A stretch of 64,000 bases of DNA from Paenibacillus ehimensis NBRC 15659 (GCF_004000785.1 NZ_BILX01000014.1:1-64000); one strand, 5' to 3'; positions 54,760 to 64,000 are shown, counted from the first letter of the stretch. Notes: a model not told the origin generated them from the sequence alone. A program made the numbers and translations.

Positions 54760-57111
54760 ATGGGTACTACGAAGCATACCGGGCGCATCTCGCTCCCTTC
54801 CCGTCCCGATCCGTCGCTGTGGGTCAGCAAGGTGCCTTTCGGCCTGAACCGGATCAAGCCGCGCCATATCCGCGATACGTTCAAAGCGGTCTGGGACAAC
54901 CGCGGCCAACTCCCCTACGCGGCCCGTATCTTGACTCAGGGCGTCTGCGACGGCTGCGCGCTCGGCGTCTCCGGGCTGTACGATCAGACGCTGAACGGAC
55001 CGCATCTGTGCACAACTCGGCTCAACGTGCTGCGGCTGAACACGATGCCGGCGATTCGCGAAACGGTGCTGCATGCGGATATCGACGAGCTGCGCCGAAT
55101 GGACAGCACCACGCTGCGCAAGCTCGGCCGGCTGCCGTACCCGCTCATCCGACGCAAAGGCGAACGCCGGTTCAGCCGGGTCACGTGGGAGGAAGCCCTT
55201 AACGAAATTGCCGCCAAAATCCGCAGCATCGATCCCAAGCAGCTCGCCTTCTATTTGACGGCGCGGGGCATCACGAACGAATCGTATTACACCGCAGCCA
55301 AGGTGGCGCGTTTTCTTGGGACGAATCATATCGACAATGCGTCGCGCATCTGCCATTCCCCGTCCAAAACGGCCTTGAAACGGTCCGTCGGCATCGGAGC
55401 TTCGAGCTGCAGCTATAAAGACTGGATCGGCACGGATGTGCTCGTGTTCTGGGGCAGTGTGGCGGCCAACAACCAGCCGGTGTCGACAAAGTACATGTAT
55501 GCGGCCAAGCGGAAAGGAACGAAAATCGTCGTCATTAACCCGTACTATGAGCCGTCCATGGACCAATATTGGATTCCGTCGATTGCGGAATCGGCTTTGT
55601 TCGGCACCAAGCTGGCCAACGACTTCTATCAAGTCAACATCGGCGGGGATATCGCTTTTATGAACGGCGTCATGAAGCATTGGTTCGAGATGGAGGAAGC
55701 CGATCCCGGCTCCGCCGTCGACCATGATTTCGTCCGGACGCATACGAACGGCTACGAAGAGCTGCGGGCCCACGTGATGCGTCAGGACTGGACGCTGCTG
55801 GAATCATCGTCGGGTCTGTCCCGCGAGCAAATGGGGGAATTCGCCCGCCTACTTGCTGCCGCGAAGTCGGCGGTGTTCGTATGGAGCATGGGGCTCACGC
55901 AGCACCGCTTCGGCACGGACAATATTTCGCAGGTAGCCAATCTGGCCTTGCTGCGCGGGTTTCTGGGCCGCGAGCATTGCGGCCTGATGCCGATCCGCGG
56001 TCACAGCGGCGTGCAGGGCTCGGGCGAGATGGGAGCCGATCCGTTCAGCCTGCCAGGCGGCGAATTCAAAGGCGGCGACATCGAGCGGATCGAGCGGCTG
56101 TGGGGCTTCCCGCTGCCCAAATGGCAGGGGGACATCGTGGGCGTGTCGCTTGAAAATGCGCTGCTGCCGGAAGATCACGAGCGGAAGCTGAAGGTATTCT
56201 ATACGTCGGGAGGCAACTTTCTGGAAACGATGCCGGACCCGGAGTTTGTGGAGCGCTGCCTCGCCAATGTCGAGCTCCGCGTGCATCAGGATATCATTCT
56301 CAACACGTCGACGCTGGTCGATGCGAAAGAAACGGTCATCGTCCTCCCCGCCATGACCCGTTATGAGCAGCCTGGCGGAGGGACGTCCACCTCAACGGAG
56401 CGAATGGTGTATTTTTCGCCGGAAATCGAAGGGCCCCGGATGCCGGAGGCCCGGGCGGAATGGGCCATCTACGTTGACCTCGCCGCCCGCGTCAAGCCGG
56501 AAGCAAAGCACTTGATCGGCTGCGAAGACGCCTTCGCGATCCGGGAGGAAATCGCTCTGGCCGCGCCCAATTACGACGGCATTCAGCATTTGCGCCATCG
56601 CGGCGACGTGTTTCAATGGGGCGGCGCCTGGCTTTGCGAGGGCGGTATTTGCCCGACAGAGGATGGCCGGGGAACGCTGCTGCCGATTGAGCTGCCCGAG
56701 CTGCGCAAGTCCGAAGGGCATTTTTACGTCACGACCCGCCGGGGCAAGCAGTTCAATTCGATGGTCTACAGCGAGACCGATCCGTTCAACGGCGCAGACC
56801 GGTACGATGTGCTGATGAACGAGCTGGACGGGAGGACGCTGCAGCTTCGGGAAGGCGACGCCATTGTCGTCTATAATCGGTACGGCGCGTTTCACGGCCG
56901 GGTCAAATGGGAGCGCGTGAAGGAAGGCAACATCGAAGTCCATTGGCCGGAAGGGAACGTGCTGATCCCCAAAGGGGTATATGAGCCGTTCGCAGGCATT
57001 CCGGAATACAATACGACGGTTATCGTGGAAAAAGCGGAAACCTACCACGCCTTCAAGGATACGAAGTACGTGGAACGGCGCATTGAAGAGCTGGAGACGG
57101 AAAGCGGGTGA
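54760..57111 (+). CDS. FdhF/YdeP-family molybdopterin oxidoreductase
   Basis: 783 residues. Member of the bis-MGD enzyme superfamily related to formate dehydrogenase alpha chains. N-terminal QGVCDGCALGVSGLYDQT is typical of the YdeP group; the cofactor-binding segments follow (ITNESYYTAAKVARFLGTNHID, RICHSPSK, VFWGSVAANNQPV, VVINPYYEPS, MGLTQHRFGTDN, GRGE-like MPIRGHSGVQGSGEMG, LNTSTLVDAKETVIVLPAMTRYE). YdeP proteins lack the N-terminal 4Fe-4S region of true formate dehydrogenases and the substrate is not known; in E. coli YdeP affects acid resistance. AAAGGTGG lies ten bases before the ATG. The stop overlaps the region of fdhD, which supplies sulfur to the cofactor of such enzymes. Confidence 0.92.
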   Translation: MGTTKHTGRISLPSRPDPSLWVSKVPFGLNRIKPRHIRDTFKAVWDNRGQLPYAARILTQGVCDGCALGVSGLYDQTLNGPHLCTTRLNVLRLNTMPAIRETVLHADIDELRRMDSTTLRKLGRLPYPLIRRKGERRFSRVTWEEALNEIAAKIRSIDPKQLAFYLTARGITNESYYTAAKVARFLGTNHIDNASRICHSPSKTALKRSVGIGASSCSYKDWIGTDVLVFWGSVAANNQPVSTKYMYAAKRKGTKIVVINPYYEPSMDQYWIPSIAESALFGTKLANDFYQVNIGGDIAFMNGVMKHWFEMEEADPGSAVDHDFVRTHTNGYEELRAHVMRQDWTLLESSSGLSREQMGEFARLLAAAKSAVFVWSMGLTQHRFGTDNISQVANLALLRGFLGREHCGLMPIRGHSGVQGSGEMGADPFSLPGGEFKGGDIERIERLWGFPLPKWQGDIVGVSLENALLPEDHERKLKVFYTSGGNFLETMPDPEFVERCLANVELRVHQDIILNTSTLVDAKETVIVLPAMTRYEQPGGGTSTSTERMVYFSPEIEGPRMPEARAEWAIYVDLAARVKPEAKHLIGCEDAFAIREEIALAAPNYDGIQHLRHRGDVFQWGGAWLCEGGICPTEDGRGTLLPIELPELRKSEGHFYVTTRRGKQFNSMVYSETDPFNGADRYDVLMNELDGRTLQLREGDAIVVYNRYGAFHGRVKWERVKEGNIEVHWPEGNVLIPKGVYEPFAGIPEYNTTVIVEKAETYHAFKDTKYVERRIEELETESG

Positions 57112-57116
57112 GGTCC

Positions 57117-57920
57117 ATGGATAAGGAGCATCCGGTTGCAAGCCGGACCATCTGGCATTATGACGGGGAAAGGCTTCAAGCCCGGAACGATCGGATCGCT
57201 TCGGAGAAGCCTTTTACATTGGAGCTCGACGGAGAGGAGTTTGCCACCATCGTCTGCACCCCGACCGACCTGGAAGATTTGACGTTCGGCTTTCTCGCCT
57301 CCGAAGGCGTCATCCGAACGGCGGACGAGGTGGCCGGGCTTGCCGTCGATCCCCGCCGGGGCCTAGCCCACATTCGCCTGCTCCACCCGGAGCGCAGCCG
57401 CAGCTTGGACCATTCCAAGCGATTCATCGGCTCATGCTGTGGCAAAGGCCGCCAATTTTATTTTCGCAGCGATGTCCGTACGGCCAAGACCATCATGTCG
57501 CGCCGGACGATCACTCCGGCTCAATGCATCGGCTTGATCCGGCAGCTGCAGGACGGCTCTGACATCTTTCGCGAAACGGGCGGGGTGCACAATGCCGCCC
57601 TCTGCTCCCCGGATCGCCTGCTTGTCTGCCGCACGGACATCGGCCGTCACAATGCGCTCGACAAGGTGTTCGGCCACTGCTTGCGGGAGCGTTTGCCGAT
57701 GAAGGATAAAGTCGTCGCTTTCAGCGGGCGCGTCAGCTCGGAGGTGCTGCTCAAGACGTCGAAAATGGGCGTTGGCACGCTGCTTTCCAAGTCTGCGCCG
57801 ACCGATCTCGCGCTTGAGCTTGCCGACGAGCTGGGCATTACTGTCGTTGGCTTTATCCGCGGCAGCTCATTCAACGTCTATTCGCACCCGGAAAGAATTA
57901 CGGAGCCATCCGGCGACTGA
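57117..57920 (+). CDS. fdhD: formate dehydrogenase accessory sulfurtransferase FdhD
   Basis: 267 residues. Transfers sulfur from a cysteine desulfurase to the molybdenum cofactor of formate dehydrogenase-type enzymes. Family features: CTPTDLEDLTFGFLASEGVI, the redox cysteine motif RFIGSCCGKGRQF, ETGGVHNAALC, RTDIGRHNALDKV, FSGRVSSEVLLKTSKMGV and GTLLSKSAPTDLALELADEL. The ATG at 57117 has GGGTGAGG just upstream; a GTG at 57108 overlapping the stop of the preceding gene is the alternative. Coupled to the molybdoenzyme gene. Confidence 0.95.
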   Translation: MDKEHPVASRTIWHYDGERLQARNDRIASEKPFTLELDGEEFATIVCTPTDLEDLTFGFLASEGVIRTADEVAGLAVDPRRGLAHIRLLHPERSRSLDHSKRFIGSCCGKGRQFYFRSDVRTAKTIMSRRTITPAQCIGLIRQLQDGSDIFRETGGVHNAALCSPDRLLVCRTDIGRHNALDKVFGHCLRERLPMKDKVVAFSGRVSSEVLLKTSKMGVGTLLSKSAPTDLALELADELGITVVGFIRGSSFNVYSHPERITEPSGD

Positions 57921-58083
57921 AATCAAGCATCTCTCACTGAGCCTTACACTGCAGGATGGCGGGCGCTGCTGTCAGACCGCACGCAGCATCCTTCCCTCGT
58001 GGTCTGTCTCTTCAGTACTTCGGCAAGTGATACCCTAAGGGGCGGCCGCAGGCAGTCAACCGCCTTCGGCCCCCATTCTCTTC

Positions 58084-59010
58084 CTAAGGCCCCGCTCCGG
58101 AGCCCATCAGCTTGAACCCTTCCCCCAGCACTTCGTTCGTATCGCTTAGAATGACAAAAGCCTCCGGGTCCAGCTTCCGGACCAACGTTTTCAACCGGGT
58201 CACTTCCGTTTGCCCAACCACAACCATCAACACCGTACGGCTTTGGCCGGTATACCCGCCTTTGGCTTCCAGCTCCGTCAGCCCCCGGTCCAGCTCATGC
58301 AAAATCGCTTCCCGAACCGCGTCCGAAACCGAAGAGACGATAAACGCTACTTTTGAGTAATTTAATCCGATTTGCACAACACTGATTGTTTTACTAGTCA
58401 CAAACAAACCGATGAGTGCGTACATCGCTTTTTCCGGGGACAGCACGATCCCCGCTGCTACAATAACCAGCCCGTCCAGCATCGCAACGCACAATCCGAG
58501 GCCGATACCGGTGTACCGGTGAACAAGCTGCGCCGCCAGATCCAAGCCACCGGTGGAGCCCCGGCCGCGAAACACAAGCCCCAGTCCCATTCCGATGAGG
58601 ATGCCGCCGTAAATGCTGGCAAGCAATAAATTACTCGTCAAAGAAGGAAGCACGCGTGTCAGCAGAACCATAAAAGGGAGCACGATTGATCCGACCGCCG
58701 TTTTAACGCCGAACTGCCTCCCCAGCAGTAAAGTACCCGCAATAAACAATGGGATATTTAGCGCCCATTGGGTATAGGCCGGCTCAAAGCCGAACAGGGT
58801 CTGAACGATGATGCTGATGCCCGTTACCCCGCCCGATGCAACCTGATTCGGGCTCAAAAATACGTTAAAGCTAACTGCAATCAGGAGCGAACCGAAAAGC
58901 AGGAGGCCGTATTCTATAAATAAGCTCTGCCAGCGGGGTAAAGCTGCAGCTTCACGCCCCTTCCAGCCCATTCGTCTGCCCGATCTTCCGGTGCCTTCGA
59001 TTACCGACAT
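58084..59010 (-). CDS. YitT-family membrane protein with DUF2179 domain
   Basis: 308 residues: about six membrane segments between residues 35 and 220 (FLSPNQVASGGVTGISIIVQ, GSTGGLDLAAQLVHRYTG are typical) and a C-terminal soluble DUF2179 domain of the PII-like fold (YSKVAFIVSSVSDAVREAIL, LMVVVGQTEVTRLKTLVRKLDPEAFVI). The function of YitT proteins is unknown; the fold suggests regulated transport. AGGGGGAG lies before the ATG at 59010, right behind the U-tract of the leader element described separately. Confidence 0.9.
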   Translation of the reverse strand: MSVIEGTGRSGRRMGWKGREAAALPRWQSLFIEYGLLLFGSLLIAVSFNVFLSPNQVASGGVTGISIIVQTLFGFEPAYTQWALNIPLFIAGTLLLGRQFGVKTAVGSIVLPFMVLLTRVLPSLTSNLLLASIYGGILIGMGLGLVFRGRGSTGGLDLAAQLVHRYTGIGLGLCVAMLDGLVIVAAGIVLSPEKAMYALIGLFVTSKTISVVQIGLNYSKVAFIVSSVSDAVREAILHELDRGLTELEAKGGYTGQSRTVLMVVVGQTEVTRLKTLVRKLDPEAFVILSDTNEVLGEGFKLMGSGAGP

Positions 59011-59029
59011 CCGCTCTCCCCCTGAATAT

Positions 59030-59128
59030 AAAAAACTACACGCCGGTCCCGGCTTCTTCCTTGGCCTAACCGACCTCCCCTCGGGAGTTGGCGATGCCAG
59101 CGGAAACGAAGCCGTTACTTACGTGTAG
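59030..59128 (-). promoter_or_regulatory. structured leader with U-tract between prfB and yitT
   Basis: Minus strand, about 99 bases: outer stem CTACACG/CGTGTAG, internal loop (TAAGTAA and GGGACCGG), second stem CGGCTTC-TTCC/GGAA-GAAGCCG with a 2-base bulge, then TGGC/GCCA and CTCCC/GGGAG inside, ending in six T. The T-run stops 19 bases before the yitT start, directly ahead of its ribosome binding site, leaving no room for a promoter in between. It could be the prfB terminator with yitT made by read-through, or an attenuator/riboswitch-type leader of yitT. No known riboswitch class was recognised. Confidence 0.55.
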
Positions 59129-59149
59129 GATGAGCTTGCCTGTATCATT

Positions 59150-60278
59150 TTATGATGCGCCGTTTTCTTTATCCGGCTTATTGATTTGCTGGCGCAAATA
59201 GGCGTCGATAAATGCGTCCAAATCGCCGTCCATCACCGCGCCGACATTGCCGGTTTCCTCTTGGGTCCGGTGATCCTTGACCATGCTGTACGGATGGAAT
59301 ACGTACGAGCGGATCTGGCTGCCCCATGCGATGTCGGATACTTCGCCGCGGATTTCCGCGAGCTGCTTTTGCTGTTCCTCGATTTTTTTCTCGTACAGCT
59401 TGGACCGCAGCATTTTCATCGCGCGCTCGCGGTTCTTAATCTGCGAACGCTCCGTCTGGCAGCTGACGACGACGCCTGTCGGAAGGTGGGTAATCCGGAC
59501 CGCCGAGTCCGTCGTATTGATGTGCTGGCCGCCCGCTCCGCTGGAGCGGTACGTATCGACCTTGAGATCCTCCGTACGGATCTCGATTTCCACATCGTCG
59601 TCAATTTCGGGCATCACATCGCACGAGACGAACGACGTATGGCGGCGCCCCGAAGCGTCGAACGGCGAAATGCGCACCAGGCGGTGTACGCCTTTTTCCG
59701 CCTTCAAATAGCCGTAAGCGTTGTACCCTTTAATAAGCAGGGTCACGCTTTTCACACCGGCTTCATCACCCGGCAGATAGTCGAGCACCTCGACTTTGAA
59801 GTCGCGCTTCTCCGCCCAGCGGCGGTACATGCGCAGCAGCATCTCTGCCCAATCCTGTGATTCCGTTCCGCCCGCTCCCGGATGCAGCTCCAGTATCGCG
59901 TTCAGACGGTCGTACGGCTGACTGAGCAGCAGCTGCAGCTCGAAGTTTTCCAGCTTCTTCACGAGCGCGGCAATCCCGGCCTCAATCTCGGCCGCCATGC
60001 TGTCGTCCTGTTCCTCCTGCATGAGCTGAGCCATGACCTCGAGGTCCTCGTATTCCGACGCTAATGCCTGGAACTCGTCAACTACGCTTTTGATCCCGTT
60101 GGCTTCTGCAATCAGCTTCTGCGCCCGTTCGTTGTCGTCCCAAAAATCCGGCGCCGACATCTTCTCTTCATAATCCGCGATCTGCTCCAGCTTCAGATCT
60201 AAGTCAAAGAGACCCCCTGAGCTCAGCCAATCGCTTGGCCGTTTCTTGCAAATCCCGCTTTACATCCGCTTCTAACAT
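59150..60278 (-). CDS. prfB: peptide chain release factor 2, made by +1 programmed frameshift
   Basis: Class I release factor for UGA/UAA. Translation starts at the ATG at 60278 (AGGTG site upstream): 24 codons to LRGSL, then an in-frame TGA at 60204-60206. The remaining 351 codons lie in the +1 frame starting with GAC ([16 protein letters not shown]), giving about 375 residues in all. The GGQ motif that triggers hydrolysis is in [20 protein letters not shown], and the start of domain 2 reads [20 protein letters not shown]. An uninterrupted frame from 60160 alone would lack the first 39 residues. Follows secA on the same strand. Confidence 0.97.
60203..60218 (-). promoter_or_regulatory. prfB +1 frameshift site
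   Basis: Minus strand reads AGGGGGTCTCTTTGAC: an internal Shine-Dalgarno-like AGGGGG (60213-60218), then the slippery CTT before the stop TGA followed by C. This is the classical RF2 autoregulatory site, differing from E. coli in one base. Low RF2 lets the ribosome slip and complete the protein. Confidence 0.97.
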
Positions 60279-60318
60279 GTTAAAGCACCTCTATCCGTTA
60301 ATTTTGCACCCTGTTATC

Positions 60319-60352
60319 GAAAAGGGAGACCGGAGCGACGCCCCGACCTCCC
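60319..60352 (-). terminator. terminator of secA
   Basis: Minus strand: ten-pair stem GGGAGGTCGG/CCGGTCTCCC (two wobbles), 9-base loop, then TTTT. It lies between the secA stop and the prfB start, so prfB likely has its own promoter close by or depends on read-through. Confidence 0.65.
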
Positions 60353-60398
60353 GCTTCCTATAAATTTACCGTGCCATTGACTCACCAGATATTTAAAG

Positions 60399-62900
60399 CT
60401 ATGCGCCGTGGCACTGCTTGTATTTCTTGCCGCTACCGCAAGGACACAGATCGTTGCGTCCGATCCGGTCTTCGCTTACCGCAGGCTTCTTCGGCGCCGG
60501 TTCCCCGTTTGTGGCCATCTCATGCTCATCGACCACGGCTTCGCGCACCAGGTTCGTCTCCACATGAGCTTTCATGATGTAGGTCGAAACTTCTTCCTGG
60601 ATGCTTTGAATCATCTCATTGAACATCTCGAAGCCTTCAAACTGGTATTCGCGCAGCGGATCCGTACCGCCGTACGCCCGGAGATGAATCCCTTGACGCA
60701 GCTGATCCATCGCATCGATGTGGTCCATCCATTTGCTGTCGACGGCGCGGAGCACGACGACCTTCTCGAACTCGCGCATGAACTCCGGACCGATCTGCTG
60801 CTCGCGCTCCTCGTAGAGACGCTTCAAGAGATCTTGCATATATTCGACGATCTCTTCTTTTTCTTTGCCCCACAGCTCGTCTTTGGTCAGCTGGCCTTCA
60901 TGCAGGAACGTGCCGTTCGCATAGTCGACGATCGCCTGCAAATCCCACTCTTCCGGCACGAGATCTGCCGGACAATGCGCCTCGACGACCCGGTCGATCA
61001 CCGGCATCATCATACCAAGCACGATGTCGCGAATGTTCTCGGACTCGATCACTTCGCGGCGCTGCTTGTAGATGATTTCCCGCTGCTGGTTCATCACATC
61101 GTCGTATTGCAGGACGACCTTCCGCACATCGAAATTGTTGCCCTCGACCCGCTTCTGAGCCGACTCGATCGCTCTGGAGATCAGCTTGCTCTCGATCGGC
61201 TGATCTTCCTCGAAACCGAGGCGGTCCATCATACCCATGATGTTCTCCGCCCCGAAACGGCGCATCAGCTCATCTTCCAGCGACAGGTAAAACTGGGACG
61301 AACCCGGGTCACCCTGACGGCCTGCACGGCCGCGGAGCTGGTTATCGATCCGGCGGCTTTCGTGCCGCTCCGTACCTATAATATGCAGCCCGCCGACTTC
61401 AGCTACTCCGTCCCCGAGCATAATGTCCGTACCGCGCCCCGCCATGTTGGTCGCTATCGTTACGGCGCCCGGTTGACCCGCGCGTGCGACGATTTCCGCT
61501 TCCTCCGCATGGTATTTCGCGTTCAAGACTTTATGCGGAATGCCCTTCTTCTTCAGCATCTCGGACAACCGCTCCGAGTTCTCGATCGATACGGTACCGA
61601 CGAGCACCGGCTGGTTCTTTTTATGCCGCTCCACGATCTCGTTTACAACCGCGCGGAACTTGCTTGCCACCGACTTGTACACGACATCCGGCATGTCTTT
61701 ACGGATCATCGGTTTGTTTGTCGGGACGACAATAACGTCCAGATTGTAAATTTTCTTCAATTCTTCTTCTTCCGTCTTCGCCGTACCGGTCATCCCGGAC
61801 AGCTTGCGGTACATCCGGAAATAGTTCTGCAGCGTGATCGTCGCGAGCGTCATCGACTCGTTCTGCACCTGCAGCTTCTCCTTGGCTTCAATCGCCTGAT
61901 GAAGCCCTTCGCTGTAACGGCGGCCCGTCATCAAACGGCCGGTAAATTCGTCTACGATCACGATCTCGCCCTCGTGTACGACATAGTCGACATCCCGGCG
62001 CATGATAATGTGGGCTTTCAATGCTTGCTGAACATGGTGGTTGATTTGCACGTGATCGTGATCGAACAAGTTTTCGATACCGAAGGCGCGTTCCACCTTC
62101 GCTACTCCCGGTTCTGTCAAAGCAACGGACCGGAGCTTCTCGTCGACCGTGTAGTCTTCCTCTTCCAAGCGGCTGACGACCTGATCGGCAATATAATACA
62201 GATCCGTCGACTTGGCGGCTTGTCCGGAAATAATCAGCGGCGTACGGGCTTCGTCGACCAGAATCGAGTCCACCTCGTCAATGACCGCATAGTAAAGCGG
62301 CCGCTGTACCATTTGTTCCTTGTACACAACCATGTTGTCGCGCAAATAATCGAAACCGAACTCGTTGTTCGTTCCGTAGGTAATGTCGCAAGCATAAGCC
62401 CGCTGCTTCGCGTCATGCGACAGATTGGGCAGGTTGACCCCAACGGTCATCCCTAGGAATTCATAGATTTTGCCCATCTCGCTACTGTCCCGCTGGGCCA
62501 AGTAATCGTTGACCGTAACGACGTGCACGCCCTTGCCGAGGAGCGCATTCAAATACACCGGCAGCGTACCGACCAGCGTCTTCCCTTCCCCGGTACGCAT
62601 CTCGGCGATTTTGCCTTCATGCAGCGTCATACCGCCGATCAACTGGACGTCGTAGTGACGCTTGCCCAAGACACGCTTGGACGCTTCGCGTACAACAGCG
62701 AAAGCTTCCGGCAGCAGATCGTCCAGATCCTCGCCTTTTTCCAAACGCTCACGGAATTCAACAGTTTTGCCTCGCAATTGCTCATCGGAAAGCGGTTCGA
62801 TCGAAGGTTCGAGAGAATTAATGTATTCCACGGCTTTCCACATGCGCTTCAATTCGCGCTCATTCGAATCGCCAAATATTTTTTTAACGAGTCCTAGCAT
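60399..62900 (-). CDS. secA: preprotein translocase ATPase SecA
   Basis: 833 residues, full length. Motor that pushes precursor proteins through SecYEG. Walker A in [81 protein letters not shown], and the C-terminal zinc-binding [19 protein letters not shown] that contacts SecB-like partners and lipids. The ATG at 62900 ([11 protein letters not shown]) has AAGGGG nine bases upstream. Usual Bacillales order hpf-secA-prfB. Confidence 0.99.
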   Translation of the reverse strand: MLGLVKKIFGDSNERELKRMWKAVEYINSLEPSIEPLSDEQLRGKTVEFRERLEKGEDLDDLLPEAFAVVREASKRVLGKRHYDVQLIGGMTLHEGKIAEMRTGEGKTLVGTLPVYLNALLGKGVHVVTVNDYLAQRDSSEMGKIYEFLGMTVGVNLPNLSHDAKQRAYACDITYGTNNEFGFDYLRDNMVVYKEQMVQRPLYYAVIDEVDSILVDEARTPLIISGQAAKSTDLYYIADQVVSRLEEEDYTVDEKLRSVALTEPGVAKVERAFGIENLFDHDHVQINHHVQQALKAHIIMRRDVDYVVHEGEIVIVDEFTGRLMTGRRYSEGLHQAIEAKEKLQVQNESMTLATITLQNYFRMYRKLSGMTGTAKTEEEELKKIYNLDVIVVPTNKPMIRKDMPDVVYKSVASKFRAVVNEIVERHKKNQPVLVGTVSIENSERLSEMLKKKGIPHKVLNAKYHAEEAEIVARAGQPGAVTIATNMAGRGTDIMLGDGVAEVGGLHIIGTERHESRRIDNQLRGRAGRQGDPGSSQFYLSLEDELMRRFGAENIMGMMDRLGFEEDQPIESKLISRAIESAQKRVEGNNFDVRKVVLQYDDVMNQQREIIYKQRREVIESENIRDIVLGMMMPVIDRVVEAHCPADLVPEEWDLQAIVDYANGTFLHEGQLTKDELWGKEKEEIVEYMQDLLKRLYEEREQQIGPEFMREFEKVVVLRAVDSKWMDHIDAMDQLRQGIHLRAYGGTDPLREYQFEGFEMFNEMIQSIQEEVSTYIMKAHVETNLVREAVVDEHEMATNGEPAPKKPAVSEDRIGRNDLCPCGSGKKYKQCHGA

Positions 62901-63001
62901 GTTGCTAATCCCCTTCCTTATTAAAAACAATAGCCTATCCTAAATTGTAACAGTTTGCGCCTTCTACCGCAACAAACCTGCCCCGATTTCCCGAATCTAC
63001 T

Positions 63002-63029
63002 AAAAAAGAGCCTGCCCGAACGCGCAGGC
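63002..63029 (-). terminator. terminator of hpf
   Basis: Minus strand: GCCTGC/GCAGGC stem, 8-base loop, TC and six T; 65 bases after the hpf stop and about 100 before secA. Confidence 0.85.
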
Positions 63030-63094
63030 ATCGCTAGACGCACCGCTGAAACGCTCGAACAAGCTCTGTTCTTTTCTAAAGGTATTCGGACGGA

Positions 63095-63646
63095 TTATCT
63101 GGCCGGCTCGATGAGGCCGTATTTTCCGTCATTGCGTTTGTAAACCACGTTGACTTGCGCAGTATCGGAATTGGAGAAAACGAAGAAATTATGGCCTACC
63201 ATGTTCATTTGCAAAATCGCCTCTTCCACATCCATCGGCTTCAGCGTAAAACGCTTCGTCCGCACCAATTCGTAATCCTCTTCATCCTCCAGGGAATAGG
63301 AAGCGTCGGGCAGTTCCATCCGGAACAGATCCTTAATACCGCCGTCCAAGCGAATTTTGCGGTTGGCTTTCGTTTTGGCCTTGCGAATTTGACGTTCTAA
63401 CTTGTCCACAACCAGATCGGCGGCTGCGTACATATCGGCGTGCTTCTCCTCCGCCCGCAGCATAAGGCCCGTAAGCGGAATCGTCACCTCAACGGTTTGC
63501 ATGCCTTTTACAACGCTTAGAGTGACATTGACTTCAGATGTAGGGGGAGCTTCAAAGTAGCGTTCCAGTCTGCTTAATTTTTTCTCGACATGGTCTTTCA
63601 ACGCTTCCGTTACCTCGATGTTTTCACCGCGAATGTTGAATTTCAT
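63095..63646 (-). CDS. hpf: ribosome hibernation promoting factor, long form
   Basis: 183 residues. N-terminal S30AE domain (MKFNIRGENIEVTEALKDHVEKKL, begins at the first residue) and the C-terminal dimerisation domain (ELVRTKRFTLKPMDVEEAIL, GHNFFVFSNSDT, VNVVYKRNDGKYGLIEP). The long form pairs 70S ribosomes into inactive 100S dimers in starved or stationary cells. A GAAAGGAGG site lies before the ATG. Confidence 0.98.
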   Translation of the reverse strand: MKFNIRGENIEVTEALKDHVEKKLSRLERYFEAPPTSEVNVTLSVVKGMQTVEVTIPLTGLMLRAEEKHADMYAAADLVVDKLERQIRKAKTKANRKIRLDGGIKDLFRMELPDASYSLEDEEDYELVRTKRFTLKPMDVEEAILQMNMVGHNFFVFSNSDTAQVNVVYKRNDGKYGLIEPAR

Positions 63647-63671
63647 GTGCGACTCCTCCTTTCATACTTAC

Positions 63672-63706
63672 ATTATACTATATTCACCCCCCGCCTTCAA
63701 AAATCC
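63672..63706 (-). promoter_or_regulatory. hpf promoter, sigma-A with a sigma-H-like overlap
   Basis: Minus strand: TTGAAG (63695-63700) and TATAAT (63672-63677), 17-base spacer. The same stretch also reads AGGATTT, 15 bases, GAATAT, close to the stationary-phase sigma-H pattern, as would suit a hibernation factor. The second reading is tentative. Confidence 0.6.
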
Positions 63707-63806
63707 TTCATAAAATTCGAGGAAAATTTACAAAATATTTGGACAATTTATGGCAGTCATGTAAACGCTCCCTTTGGCTTCTTTCTGACAAGGTCCGGAC
63801 GCACGA

Positions 63807-63836
63807 AAAACACCCTTGGATTCCCCAAGGGTGTGA
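63807..63836 (-). terminator. terminator of the cold-shock gene
   Basis: Minus strand: ten perfect pairs ACACCCTTGG/CCAAGGGTGT, 5-base loop, then TTTTT-CG. About 70 bases after the csp stop. Confidence 0.9.
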
Positions 63837-63903
63837 TCAAGTTCGCGCTAATTTTGTTCAAACAATAACCATCTATTACGAGCGGCCGAAACCAGCCGGA
63901 TGA

Positions 63904-64000
63904 TTACAACTTGACGACGTTAGCCGCTTGAGGACCGCGTGCGCCCTCTACGATATCGAACTCAACGGATTGGCCTTCTTCCAAAGTTTTGAAGCCTTCG
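63904..64000 (-). CDS. cold-shock protein (CspA family), C-terminal part only
   Basis: The minus strand at the right edge encodes [19 protein letters not shown] followed by [12 protein letters not shown] and a TAA stop. This is the final half of the 66-residue, single-domain RNA chaperone of the CspA/CspB group (the LEEGQxVEFD and GPQAANV segments are diagnostic). The start lies outside the window. Confidence 0.93.
   Translation of the reverse strand, partial: EGFKTLEEGQSVEFDIVEGARGPQAANVVKL

Noticed and set aside
54114-54899. 261-codon minus-strand open frame across the MpsC-domain gene
   Set aside because: The plus-strand DUF2294 protein in the same place is conserved and has promoter and ribosome binding site.
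59150-60160. RF2 starting at the ATG at 60160
   Set aside because: The upstream 24-codon leader and the classical frameshift site show that translation begins at 60278.
60408-62456. 682-codon plus-strand open frame
   Set aside because: Antisense to secA, which is complete and unmistakable.

Overview
This window looks like chromosomal core sequence from a high-GC, spore-forming Bacillales bacterium of the Paenibacillaceae (Paenibacillus or a close relative). The assignment rests on gene content and order: pcrB-pcrA, uvrB-uvrA, minJ / ctpB / M23 peptidase / ftsX / ftsE, an argCJBDFGH cluster, and hpf-secA-prfB with a programmed frameshift. Spore-coat-like proteins and AGGAGG-type ribosome binding sites with many GTG/TTG starts agree. 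I saw no tRNA, rRNA, CRISPR array, prophage or insertion sequence. Both ends cut genes: pcrA on the left, a cold-shock protein on the right.

Layout. 1-2.9 kb: pcrB-pcrA (minus). 3.0-8.3 kb: a lipoprotein and a Bce-type peptide-sensing/resistance module (response regulator, intramembrane-sensing kinase, ABC ATPase, large-loop permease). 8.5-10.3 kb: a VOC protein and two coat-like proteins. 10.4-14.6 kb: a GldA/GldF/GldG-like ABC system with a DUF4340 protein. 14.9-20.9 kb: a long U32 peptidase-family protein, a membrane diguanylate cyclase, a MocR-type regulator and a small membrane protein. 21.05-28.38 kb: a six-gene plus-strand operon, the most unusual part of the window. 28.4-30.3 kb: a sugar isomerase-like protein and small proteins. 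30.8-36.0 kb: uvrBA with a LexA-like box. 36.0-37.7 kb: motAB. 37.7-43.9 kb: minJ, ctpB, M23 peptidase, ftsX, ftsE and a possible small zinc-ribbon gene. 44.1-45.6 kb: a VanW protein. 45.7-53.9 kb: arginine biosynthesis. 54.2-57.9 kb: an MpsC-domain protein, an FdhF/YdeP-type molybdoenzyme and FdhD. 58.1-64.0 kb: yitT, prfB, secA, hpf, csp.

The candidate new system is the operon at 21053-28382. It encodes a membrane-anchored FG-GAP-repeat protein, an 83-aa carrier protein with a DSI phosphopantetheine site, a class II aminoacyl-tRNA-synthetase-like protein of the amino acid:[carrier protein] ligase type, a DltD-like membrane SGNH protein, a 36-aa microprotein ending in FIYEGF (compare FIYNEF of DltX), and a DltB-like MBOAT acyltransferase. 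Together these resemble a complete D-alanylation (Dlt) machine in which the adenylation enzyme DltA is replaced by a synthetase-fold ligase. The predicted role is loading an amino acid onto the carrier, passing it across the membrane, and esterifying an extracellular polymer. The gene identities rest on visible motifs; the joint function is inference.

Other points of interest are a structured, U-tract-ending element just before yitT with no room for a promoter after it, mutually exclusive repeat pairings in the minJ leader, a terminator-bearing leader before the molybdoenzyme gene, and an intergenic hairpin between argG and argH.
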